From NCBI GenBank assembly GCA_019722365.1, contig JADFUC010000636.1, forward strand, positions 48,043 through 112,042: DNA of 64,000 nt, in the 5' to 3' direction. Below are positions 27,001 through 36,810 of the stretch, piece after piece; positions within the stretch are counted from its first letter, which is position 1, and each line of letters begins with the position of its first letter. The position numbers and the translations under genes are program-made. Under the pieces are notes generated by a model. It saw only the letters and a list, made by a program, of their open reading frames with translations. It was not told where the DNA came from and searched no databases. Origin of the DNA: Lithospermum erythrorhizon. Taxonomy: Eukaryota; Streptophyta; Magnoliopsida; Boraginales; Boraginaceae.

Positions 27001-29715
27001 ATCAGGAGGGCACTGTTTTTAAAAGTACCTGAAACACGTAGGGAATTACTATCGTTGGAAATTGATCGGGTTGCACAGGTGAGAAAGCTTTGATTCCTCT
27101 CTCATTTGATATGCTTAATATATTATTTTCTCGTTCAATCGATCGTCATGAAACTTTGATGTCATTTTAATATGTTCAATTGTAAACTTTTCACTACTTA
27201 GTTTTGTTTGTATGTGTAATAGTTGGATATAGTGCTATAGAAGTTGGATTTATAGTTTTTCCCTTTGACACACATGACACTTTTTGAGTTAGTTTAAACT
27301 ATCTTGCTCACATCTTTCGGGTAACAACTAAATATACTTCTTGTTCGATTTAAGTGTTTTGCATTATTAGTAGTGGACTAGTGGCATCATTGTTAGAGTT
27401 TTAAAGCACAAGATTGTTGCCTTTTCTAGCTGTATATGCCATATTAAAAACCTCATTTTGGGATCATAATATTTACCCTCCATCATTAATTGAGAAGTGC
27501 TTTCATCTCAACAAATAATCAAACCTTCTTTTGAAGTTGTTAATTGTAATTCATTCGTTTAAAAAGTTAGTTTATCTGAACAAGTAAAAGATTCATATGC
27601 ATAATTAGCAAACGTCAGATTATAAAATTTGTGTTTTATAATTCATTCATTTAACTTTGTGTTTTATATCAAAGTATTAGCACAATTAGATATTACACGC
27701 TACTTACTTTTATGTTTAAGCTGTTGCTCCAATAGCAGAATAGATTTTGGGATGGAAGCAGTAACTATTTTTAAACTATATATTTTTATTACTACCTCCA
27801 TCCCTTTTTTTAAGGAATGTTTTCCTTCATAGAAATCCCTAAACACGCTCCTATTTTGACTAACTGTGAGATGCAAAAATGGAGGGAAAAGGGGGCTTGT
27901 GAGATGATTTTGAATTCACCTTAAAATTTGTAGAAAAGTAAATGTCCCTAACAAAAAGAAATGGGAGGACTTTAAATTTTATTATTTGATGTCTTCAGAA
28001 GAAAATATTGTACAGCTCATATGTGGATAGCTATAATATGTTTACTTATAAGCTAAATGTGGATAGCTATAATATGTTTTCTTATAAGCTAAATAAGTAA
28101 ACTAGCTCTACCAAACAGCCTAAAGGAATATTCATGGCTTGTAATACATTGGCTCAAAGACATAGGCACTTGTGGGTGCTCTGGATTGAAGTTTGAGGAG
28201 TTGTAATTACATTTGCCATAATAAATGTGGAATCTGATGTTTCATTACTCCTCCTGACCCCATCCAGGAAGAAATTCCATTTTTCCTTTCCCCCCTCTTC
28301 CTCATCTACTCCCTGATAGTGTATGAATCCATTTGTTGTACTTGAATGCTTTTTCTATTTTTTCTTTTATTAATTAATATAATGATGTTTTCCTTTGAGA
28401 CATAATCGTAATATGGATAAATATTCCCTCAATATAGGATTATGGGATTCATCGAGATGAGATACATTCAAAGCTGGTTCAGATAATGAGAGAAAGACTG
28501 ATGGTCCATCTTCGTGGGCTGCCGCAACTTGTTGAGAGCTGGAATCGACCAGAAGAGGCTGATATGCAACCTAGCCAATTTGCTCGATCTTTAACTAAGG
28601 TAAAAGTTCAATCAGGTGTTATATAAGCCTTGTCAATGATTGAGTTTATGACACTACCATGATCTTCTAACAATCAGGAAGTCAATTTTCTTCAACGTGT
28701 ATTGTCAAGGACTCTACATGAGATTGATGTTCAAGCAATATTCAGGTGAGACAATATGGACGTTATTATTATGAGTACTATGAATCTTTACTATAGGGGT
28801 TCGTGACCACACTGATCTACTATCTAACTAGTCGCAATCCACTTCCGTCCATGTGTTTCTCTGATTAGTTTTTCATTTTTCTATAATGTACATGGCTAAT
28901 CAGGTTTGTGCAAGTGAGACCTTCTTTAACATACAACTCGTCAGTAATTTTCTCTTGAATTCGCATGATTACTGTATTATTCATATTTTAGTGTTTTCTT
29001 TATTAAGGGAGTATAGTTCTCATCAAAGGTGGTAGCAATGGTCATTTGCCACTTAATAAGTCAAAGAATGGATGAGACACTAATTATATGACTCATGGTT
29101 CTTTGATGAAATAAAATGGCATTGTTTTTGCAGGCAAGTGGCAACAATATTTCATTCCCAAATTGCAGAAGCATTTTCGCATTTGGAGATTAGCACACCA
29201 CAAGCGAATGACAGGTGCTTCTAATGTCATTTCATACATGGCTCTGAATCAATTATGTCTCTGTCGTGATGCATCCTAATTGATTTGTTGTTTCCTTAGT
29301 TCCATAAGGACATTTGATTCTAAGCAACCTTACCCCTGTGATAACAAAAAGGTTGTTTTTGAATTGATCCAACATGAAGTGCAACCATTTACCACTACTA
29401 AGAATCTTAGTTAGTGAAGGGAGCTATTTTGACATATTCCATTATATTCAAGAGCCACAATAAAATCTTCGACTCCGTAGGGCATGGAAATAGTTTCCTT
29501 AATTCCATGTCTTGAGAATTTTCCTCATTTTGTTGTCATATATCTTTTTATTGCTAAACCTTTTCTTGAATCTTGTCAGACTTCAGCACGATGTTCAACA
29601 TATTCTTGGGTGCATCAGATCATTGCCCAGTGATAATCCTGGCCAATCTAATCCTCCAAATTTTGGGCAACTTGATGAACTTTTGGCACAAAGATTTGGT
29701 ACCAAAGATGGTTAA
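15310..29715 (+). CDS. VPS54: VPS54, GARP complex subunit (18 coding exons, 992 aa)
   Basis: VPS54 joins VPS51, VPS52 and VPS53 in the GARP complex, which tethers endosome-derived vesicles at the trans-Golgi network. The reading closely follows Arabidopsis VPS54. Exons: 15310-16029, 19433-19495, 20500-20579, 21045-21150, 22744-22818, 22981-23137, 23520-23608, 23742-23992, 24292-24463, 24538-24621, 24710-25128, 25478-25631, 25843-25924, 26999-27078, 28438-28599, 28678-28745, 29134-29214, 29580-29715. All introns are GT-AG, phases agree at every junction, and the sum is 2,979 nt. Residues 1-100 are a Ser/Pro-rich, poorly conserved leader. The conserved N-terminal helical part starts near residue 105 (S-L-V-A-C-L-R-E-V-P). 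The long exon 24710-25128 holds a low-complexity linker. The C-terminal Vps54 region follows, with blocks H-M-V-N-C-G-L-I-L and C-Q-L-V-L-G-A-G-A-M-Q, and ends I-R-S-L-P-S-D-N. The ATG at 15310 gives the conserved start Met-Asp-Ser; the same frame extends upstream without another ATG. The exon 6 donor is ambiguous (23137 or 23146, both in frame). No stop or frameshift was found, so the gene looks functional. Confidence 0.95.
16321..16353. repeat. Short GCTGAY hexamer repeat
   Basis: About five imperfect units of GCTGA(T/C) sit in VPS54 intron 1, probably a slippage product. Confidence 0.6.
17487..17560. repeat. (TA)n microsatellite, interrupted
   Basis: TA runs cover 17,487-17,505 and 17,511-17,560, separated by a short GTGAC-type interruption, followed by CACACACGCG. 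It lies in VPS54 intron 1 and should be highly length-variable. Confidence 0.9.
18037..18079. repeat. (TA)n microsatellite
   Basis: An uninterrupted TA run of about 43 nt in VPS54 intron 1, some 480 bp after the first TA tract. Confidence 0.9.
18758..18840. repeat. 36-bp tandem duplication in intron 1
   Basis: Two identical 36-bp units (18,758-18,793 and 18,794-18,829) are followed by a partial third unit with one change. Near-identity suggests a recent slippage duplication. Confidence 0.8.
21406..21668. mobile_element. Stowaway-type MITE in VPS54 intron 4
   Basis: A 263-bp element starts TACTTCCTCCATCCC and ends, inverted, with TACTACCTCCATCCC. The terminal inverted repeats extend about 33 bp through TAAAAGATTGTCACATTTT. 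TA dinucleotides border both ends, as expected for Stowaway (Tc1/mariner-derived) insertion. The interior is AT-rich and non-coding. The copy is well preserved and lies clear of splice sites. Confidence 0.9.
22080..22300. other. Intron 4 segment with a weak tRNA-B-box-like motif; nothing firm
   Basis: The string GGTTAGAGGTCCGAGTCCT (about 22,112-22,130) loosely resembles a Pol III B box, as found in tRNA-derived SINEs. There is no matching A box or tail, so I do not call a SINE. Confidence 0.2.
23185..23402 (-). mobile_element. Short LTR/TRIM-like fragment in VPS54 intron 6
   Basis: The block contains AAAACCAATTGGCGATAG (about 23,215-23,232), AATGTGGGAC (about 23,280) and GGCTCTGATACATG (about 23,374-23,387). 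The last is close to the reverse complement of the initiator-Met tRNA primer-binding site (TGGTATCAGAGCC). This combination is common in short LTR-derived repeats of eudicot introns. Ends are not resolved and it has no coding content. Confidence 0.4.
27790..27972. mobile_element. Degenerate Stowaway-type MITE in VPS54 intron 14
   Basis: The left end TACTACCTCCATCCCTTTTT and the inverted right end GTCCTCCCATTTCTTTTTGT align over about 35 bp with several differences. Length (about 183 bp) and the CTCC(A/C)TC(C) terminus fit an old Stowaway copy. Confidence 0.5.
28021..28092. repeat. 36-bp tandem duplication in intron 14
   Basis: Two 36-bp units starting ATGTGGATAGCTATAATATG differ by a single base. 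They are followed by TAGCTCTACCAAACAGCC, which resembles the end of hAT-type MITEs, but no partner end was found. Confidence 0.7.
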
Positions 29716-30400
29716 TGATTTACTAACAATGAAGAGGAACCAAGATTCAAATTTGGTTAAATTCATTTTGAAATGTCTTATCCTCGGCAAGATGAACTTG
29801 CTTTGGTGATTTTCAGGTAATTAAGAACCCAATCGATCAGAAATGAAGTGGTTAAAATACGAATCATTATTTTAACTATTACATAAAATTTCTTGCTGAG
29901 TGACTTGTCATGTCAACGACTCTTTGTATTTCAAATGCACATGAGGTTGATGCTGTACAACTCTCTCTTGTTGGTGAGTAAAATATGGAAGAGGAAGCTC
30001 GCAAGATCTAACACCTCTTCTCAATGTTGTCAGGGGTTTCAGTTTGCTTCTCAGTCATCTGGATGTTTTTAACATTTTAAATGTTGAAAGCAATCTGACC
30101 AAAACACAGTCTATAGCGTGACACAGAATTATTTTGTGTTTTACCATTTGGCTATGTTTCTATCTATTGCTCAATTATATTTTTCCAGTAAGTGTGCACT
30201 GCTTGATTTAGTCAGTTCAGAGTTCTGGAGTGGGTAGATGGGGGTCTGGAAAGCGGAACACAAGTTTGTCTAGTTTTTTACTGTTTGTAGAGGCTGCAAT
30301 TTTGGCGCATTCTGTTCAAATACGAATGTTGTTGTAATTTGGCCATGGAAAGAACTATCACTGTATATCTATTTCTAATCAACAATTGCCAGTTACATTT
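29716..30400 (+). terminator. VPS54 3' UTR and likely polyadenylation region
   Basis: The T-rich sequence after the stop, particularly 30,170-30,400, fits a plant 3' UTR. No single canonical AATAAA can be assigned; plant polyadenylation signals are loose. An AG/GT pair near 29,816-29,820 could allow splicing in the 3' UTR. Confidence 0.4.
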
Positions 30401-31984
30401 TCTCCTTATTTGCTTATGTTTAATTTATCCTCCACTCTTCTATTGGACTTCAACATATGCAGTTGATTTAGTGTAGATAGTCAAAATTTAATTAATTAAA
30501 TTATGTGATCCGAATTTTCGAGGGTCGATTAATTAAACTATTAAGAAATAATCTTATAATTACAAGTGACATTAACTTTAATCTCAATGCAACATATGGA
30601 AATTAGGGTTTGGATTTGTACTCCAACTAAATTTAGATACATGAAAAATATGGATTTCTATATTTTAGACACCTGAAATTAATTACTAGGGTAAAATTAT
30701 GATTTATTATTTAATATTTTATACCTCGTATGATGATGTGGCATTAAAATACAATTTGTTAAATTTACGAGATTAAATTATTAAGTTGGGGAAGAAAATA
30801 GAAATAAAAATATGATTTTTTGACAAATAGACTTAAAATGATGGGATAAAGTAATACAATATAGTTTTTTGACAAACAGACCCATAGAAAACTTGAATCC
30901 TTGAATTTAAATATTCATCAAACGTGGTGTAATTAGTGCATAAATGCATTAAATTTAAATGGTCTCCCTATATTTTTTGCCAATCAATATTCAAATCTTA
31001 TTCGAGACAAGTTCTTTAAGCGCACTAGTAAATCTATAGGGATTAAGGCACATTAAAGCAAAAAAGCTATCACGACCAATATCAAGAACAAGGTTGAGCT
31101 GTTAAGGTTGCCCTTTGATATTAGACTGGACATCCATAGCCCTTCAGCTAGGAAGTCTGCAAAGTTCAGGACTACGCAGTCTATGTTGCTAAGGCACTCC
31201 AGCTCTAGTGACTATCAAGTCCAAGTCCAGATTTAGTTCACCCACACAAGATCAAGCTACCAAGGTATCTTACCTCGATTCATATCCAAGTCTTATCTCG
31301 CCCATATCCAGGTCAGGGTCCAGTTCAAATCCTGAACTTTGCATTTAGTCCAAGTCCAAGAATAAGACCATATCGAAATAAAGATCCTACTCAAGTCAAG
31401 ACTTCATCAAATCATATCGTAGAAATTAGCATAGATAGAAGAAAATTAGATTAATAGTCGACCCCCTTGTATGTAGTTACTGATTTTGCTTTCATTTATT
31501 TTTATATCACGCATTTCAATCACTTACAATCATCAACCATTGCTCAATGTTTACAGTTACCTACAATAATGTTACAGACATCAACCATTACAGACATGTT
31601 CACGTCTTTCATTAGACAGAAAGAACCTCACATGGATATCTAAGTTATATCAGGTATACAATGCTGGATAACTTATCAGAAATTGTATTATTAACAGTTG
31701 CATCTGTCTCGACTTGAAGTGTCCTGCGTACTAGCACTAGGTCGGGTCTTCTGAAAGATATTTTCGCAAAATAATGTAATAACATATGAGTATTCACTGC
31801 AAAAGATTTCTAGTCTCTCTTGGCACTAACATTCTGCAATGGTTGGAGGTTATTTAATAATAATGACTCACCTGCTAGCCTACTTCTTAAATCAAAATAC
31901 TTTGCTAATACTTCTTAAAATTTAATAATAATGACTCACCTGCTAGCATACTTGACTCACCTGCTAGCCTATTTGTTATTTAAT
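30401..31984. other. No gene seen; AT-rich intergenic sequence with local duplications
   Basis: No recognisable coding sequence. 'taataataatgactcacctgctagc'-type segments recur at about 31,856-31,883, 31,923-31,946 and 31,952-31,970. AACATTCT(G/A)CAATGGTT occurs at about 31,828 and 31,985, showing small local duplications before the insertion at 32.0 kb. Confidence 0.5.
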
Positions 31985-34328
31985 AACATTCTACAATGGT
32001 TGAAATTCGTTATTTTAATTGTTATTTAAACACAACTAGTAATCTATATACTTAAGTTGGCAATTTGTAACTAAACTGGGTTGAAAAAGTTAGGGAATTG
32101 AATTAAAAATCGGAGTTAAATAGTAGTAAGTTGTAATTGCTTTTGTTCGGGTGTTTTTGGTTAGGCGTGGAGCGTGGGAAGAGGCACTTGGATTGATTAG
32201 GCGAGGCGTTTTATATTGCTAGCCAAGGTGAGTATTTAACTCACGGGTGTAAATTAACTTACTCAATTACGAATATGTGTATATGTATAATTTTGTGTTG
32301 AATTGTATGTTGTATATGAAATGTTGGGTTGTGTATGTGGTTCTGTGAGTTGTATAGGCGTTTTGAGGTGAAGTTGAGTCGTATTAGGATAAGTTGGATT
32401 CCGGGTTGTTTGGTCATGTTGATGTTAGAGTGTGGTTGGTTGAGTTGATGATGTATGTTGAGTTGTATATGAGTTGATGATGTATGTTGAGTTGTATTAT
32501 CGATAAATTCGGGGGTGTGTTGCGGCCGTGCCATTCAGGCGTTGTTGCTTAAATGCCGTTACTAGAGCGTTGTTAGCTTATGTCGGCGAGGCATAAGTTT
32601 CTCTCTGCATGTGAGGTTAATTATATGTGCATTCGTTGTAGAAATGCAGTTTGCTGTGAGTTGATTGAATGTTTAGAGGTAAGGTTGATTAGATGCGTGT
32701 CGTTAGAAATCGGTTGTATTGAGTTGATTGAGTGTTTAGGGGGTGAGGTTAAAGGTTGATTAGGCTATTTAGTTGTGGGCTCGAATCAGGTTAGTTGAAT
32801 TGTGTGTAATACCGACCACAAAAATGTGTGTGTGTGTGATATGTTTGATATGATTTGATTGGTATTACTCGTACCATCGAAGATGCATCTTCTTTTGAAT
32901 CTCATAAGAACTCCAATGTTAGCGTGCTTGAGCCTAGGGTAATTCTAGGATGGGTGACCCTGTTGGGAAGTTTCTCGGGTGAAACGCGTAGTGAGGACAA
33001 AAGCGTCTTTGAAAAGACTTCGTGGTGGTTTGAGAGGCCGGTCCATCAAATCATCTTACCGACCGGTCGCAGGCGTTACAAATTGATTGAGTTGTAGTTG
33101 TGGATTGGAGTAGTACTGGTGTTGTTGGCAGAGTTGTGGAGTTGGATGGTCTAGTTGGTTAGTCGTGATGTCTTATGGTGTTGGTTGATAGAGTAGAGTC
33201 GTGGACTTATTTGGGTATTATTGTCATTGGTTTTCTTGAGATGTGTGCTTATTATTTGTATTGTCTTTTATCAGAATGTTTAGTTGACGAGCCTATAAAT
33301 TTATGCATGTTGATAATGAATTCAATAATGACTTTTATATTATGGCCTTACGTTGTATAACGTGCATGCTCATCTATCTAATACATTAACTATTTTAATT
33401 ATACTAAGAGAATGTGTTCCAATTACCACTCTTGAGATAAGTATTAATTTAAAGAGCTTCGCGACTTCTGGCCGCTTTTTAGCTATGGGTGGCATTTTAT
33501 TTGTGCCGGGTTGGCCAGTCTTCCTGACATTTCGAGATTACATTCGGTGATCGTGCCTTAGAGCCTAGGTGAGCGACGGGTGGCAGTAGATCCTCACAGT
33601 CTTCTTGTGGTTGTTTTTATTGTAGTTCGAATTTCCCCTATTTGTTGTCATTTCGATTTCAGACTGAGTTGTATGTTGATATTTTGTACTTTGGTCGATT
33701 GTTGTATAAAGGTTGTGTTGTGTGGTTAGGAAACACCATGATGAATCATTTTCTTAAAAACTGTTCTTTTCAGATATATTTTGTTTTATTGGGTTATTTC
33801 AGGACATGTGTCTTTTAAATTTTGAGTCATCCATCGAATTGGTGACTCTGGTGTCCAGGATTTGGATGATTTTAACCTCAGGGAGGCCGTCTGGGCTGGT
33901 CGTTACAGCCATTTTGAGTGGACTTGCACTTGCAAAAAGAAGAATCAGCACTTTACACAACCTTAACTTTGTCACTGATAATGTCTTTTCCCAGGTGTGG
34001 CACCAAGTTTCTAAATTTCTCAGTAAGGAATAGAGTTGGGTGAAGGAACTGAATAGCTTTAATTAGAAAGCTACTTTGATAACCTTCACAGCATCCAACA
34101 ACCTGGCTTTGTTCGTGATCAAATAAGGGCTGCTGAAGGCAGCACAAGTAATAAAAGTCTTTCAATGAATGTAGTAGCAAGTGGAAGTCAGCCGATTGTT
34201 TTAGCTAAGTATCAGAAGGTTGCTAATGATCAATCTCCTAATTGTTCTTGTAATGAAGGCTGTGAAGCTTTTCCCACTTAACTATTAATGGTAACTTAAT
34301 TATCAAAAAAAAAACATTCTACAATGGT
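31985..34328 (+). mobile_element. Retroposed insert: truncated LTR plus downstream sequence, A-tail and 16-bp target duplication
   Basis: AACATTCTACAATGGT occurs at 31,985-32,000 and 34,313-34,328, and the second copy directly follows a 10-nt A-run (34,305-34,314, overlapping it). Together these mark L1-type target-primed integration of a polyadenylated RNA. The cargo starts with a gypsy LTR piece (32,040-33,907) lacking the first part of the LTR. It continues into about 400 bp of different sequence that includes a frame at 34,063-34,281 (about 72 residues ending Cys-rich, C-S-C-N-E-G-C-E) of no family I recognise. The structure suggests a transcript begun in the LTR that read into downstream DNA and was retroposed. 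The alternative is an unrelated LTR fragment plus a chance repeat. Confidence 0.5.
32040..33907 (+). mobile_element. 5'-truncated Ty3/gypsy LTR, plus orientation
   Basis: This aligns with the reverse complement of about 36,811-38,200. Shared blocks include GCTAGCCAAGGTGAGTATTTA (near 32,218), the CCTAGGTGAGC(G)...CTGTGAGGATC region (about 33,565-33,600) and AAATTTTGAGTCATCCATCG (about 33,817). It ends at GGTCGTTACA near 33,907. Compared with the minus copy it lacks the first ~800 bp of the LTR. It is not coding. Confidence 0.65.
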
Positions 34329-34787
34329 ATATGATCATCACATGGCCATTGCAGAAGATTCGTTTCATCATCTATCTGTTTCCTGCCCTTACTCTATTGT
34401 GATGTTCTACTATGACTAGCATGTGTGCTCGACGTTAGTGAACTAATGGAAGAGTTAACGGCAAAACCAAAAGTACCTATTTTTCAAACTTAAGTGAACT
34501 GAATATTTTTGGAACATAGGTGATCAGACGGTGACATGATTGTTTAACTGGTGATTTCCAATAAAAAATGCATATGTTAGACTAGCATGTGTGCTTGACA
34601 CTTCAATTGTTCTAGATAGATATTACAGTCATGTATATGTTAAATAAGCATTTTTACAACAGAACAACAGAAATGATATTGGTTCGGAAAAGAAGAATTG
34701 GTGTACTATCTAACAAGCCAAACAAGCGGCTTCCAAATGACAAGAACTTGTTCGATGAATGTTAGAATTGATGGCAAGTTAAGATTG
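34329..34787. other. No gene seen; spacer before the satellite array
   Basis: AT-rich sequence without recognisable coding potential lies between the retroposed insert and the first satellite monomer. A 'gactagcatgtgtgct(c/t)gac' motif occurs at about 34,415 and 34,581. Confidence 0.5.
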
Positions 34788-35344
34788 ATTCGACAACCGA
34801 AAAATGAGAGTTTTTTTGAATGGAATCGGTAAGACGTTTTTATCGATGTTCCCCTAATATTAGCATAGATATGATTTTATTTAAGAAAATCAAGCAATTC
34901 TAATGCTTTTCATGTCGCGATCCCGTTCGGTAACTTAAGCAGCCTTGACCCCATTCGGCGAAAGCAAGAATACTTTTTCTTTCTTATCGAGCGAATGCGC
35001 GTCGAGTTTTTTTCGATGTTCCCCTAATATTAGCATAAGGTATGATTTGTTGAGAAAATCAACCCGATTAAAAGAGCACTTTTTCATACTTGTGCGGTCA
35101 CGATTCGGCGAAAACAAAAATCGTAAATGGTCCGATTCGTGAAAAACAAAAAAATGCTTTTTTCTTATCGAGCAGTATCCGTCGAGTTTTTTTTTTTCGC
35201 TTTTCCCCTAATATTGAAATGCAGTATGATTTTCTTTGAGAATGAAGCAATTCTAATGCTTTTTAATGCGTGAAAATAAAAATATCGCAGTCCGGTCGGC
35301 GACAACAAAAAATGCATTTTTTGTATCACGTAACAATAAAGGTA
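34788..35344 (+). repeat. Satellite array block 1 (about 3 monomers)
   Basis: Landmark CCCCTAATATT recurs at about 34,851, 35,021 and 35,205, each followed by GTATGATTTT-type sequence and TTCTAATGCTTTT. The block is cut at about 35,344 by the gypsy element and continues in the same orientation at 39,021. Confidence 0.9.
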
Positions 35345-36673
35345 CGCAATGCGACCAGGAGTATCCGATACCTCTGTGATCGGCCTACGCAGCGCGCTAA
35401 AGTTGCTACCGGCTGCGCTCCACAGGTACCTCCAAATCCTTTGACACGACCTCAGCGGCCTCCAAATCGTCCTTTTACGCTCCCCCGATACCCTCATAGG
35501 CTGTCTTTGGTGAAGATGTCGCAGCTCCGCCCCTCTGGAATCACAGCGACAATCTCGCTTGTGTGTCTGGGCTGGCGACGCCAGCAAATGCATCTCTCCC
35601 GACAATCCACGAGATTCTATGACCCGTACGCCCACAATGGAAACATCGAATGTCACTCGGAACCCTGGTGACACCTCACAAGATCCACAGATCCCGAAAG
35701 GCATACCAGTCTGAGGAAGAAGGCTGCCCGGAATAGCTCGGATGAGCGGGTGCCTTTACTTGCAGGGCGACTCTAGAGGCACGGGCGGAAATTGGTGAAA
35801 AGGTCCTCCTACGGAACCTCGAACTAGATGATCCGCATGTATTGGCTTCCCTCCTATGTCGTACCTGCTTACGACCGCCGGCCTCGAGGCTTGTAATTCC
35901 ATATCTACAGCCAAATGCGGCGTCCTCCAGCACAAGTAGGCGGGGTGAAAGTCATAGGATATATGGTGGCGAATCTCCCATATCAACCCATCTCGGAATC
36001 TGTGAATCCTCTACTCCTCGATCGGTGCGGTGGAGACGGGCGGCATGCTCACTAAATCGCCTCTCGTACTCCTCAACAGATCGATCACCCTGAGTCATCA
36101 AAATCAGATCCACAGCGGCCATGTGGGTCGGAGATAGCCGTAGATTACCTAACTCACGGATCGATCACCCTAACTCACTCGGCCTCCTGAGCAGGCGCTA
36201 CAAAGCGCTCCCAAGTCACGGTCCTCCTCGCGATCGAGGAGATAGCCGTGGGTGCCCACGATCACGAGCACTCTCATGTAGTCTGTAGGTGGCGAACTTG
36301 ACCCTCAGCTCAGCCTCAATACCCAACGACTCAAATATGGTCTCCAGGTCTCTAATAAACTCGATCACCTCGATCGGTGTGCCTACTCCAAAGAACGGGT
36401 TTCTCTCTTGAGCGGTCGAAGGAGGCTTACTCTGAATCTCGACCTCCCATTTGGTGCCATGCATTGCATGTACCGTCCTCCTCAGCATGCTCATCCCGGC
36501 CAGCGGGGTCAAGCCAGGAAGTAGGGTGTACTCGAGGAACTCTGTTGCCCCCTGCCCAGGCTCTTCGCCTGTCCAGCCCGGCGTCGGCCGCCTATAGCTA
36601 CCTCACAGTACCCTCGGTCTGCCGGGCACCTCCCGCGGCATAGGTCCCTGCGAGTCTAAGCTCTTGGTGGCAT
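35345..36673 (-). pseudogene. Ty3/gypsy gag relic
   Basis: The minus-strand ATG at 36,673 gives M-P-P-R-A and then a stop in codon 6; M-P-P-R is the usual start of plant gypsy gag. The capsid-type domain follows at about 36,430-36,260, with P-F-F-G-V-G-T-P-I-E-V and L-E-T-I-F-E-S-L-G-I, then V-K-F-A-T-Y-R-L. At about 36,095-36,040 lies G-D-R-S-V-E-E-Y-E-R-R-F, the classic 'S-V-x-E-Y-E-R-R-F' block. A zinc knuckle at about 35,660-35,615 reads C-F-H-C-x(4)-H but has Trp where the last Cys is expected. Several frameshifts separate these pieces. It cannot encode a functional Gag. Confidence 0.75.
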
Positions 36674-36810
36674 TCTCAGCAGTCTGGCAGAGAAAGAAAG
36701 ACTTAGACTTCCAAGAAAAACTCAGCAAACAACTCAAGAACCTGAAATCGAGATAGACACACATAACCAGAATGACCAAAGAATATGAAACCCTCGCTCG
36801 TGCAAAATTT

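Noticed and set aside
15310..29715. VPS54 as a pseudogene because it sits among transposons
   Set aside because: All 18 exons are open, every splice site is GT-AG and phases match throughout. Conserved C-terminal blocks are intact.
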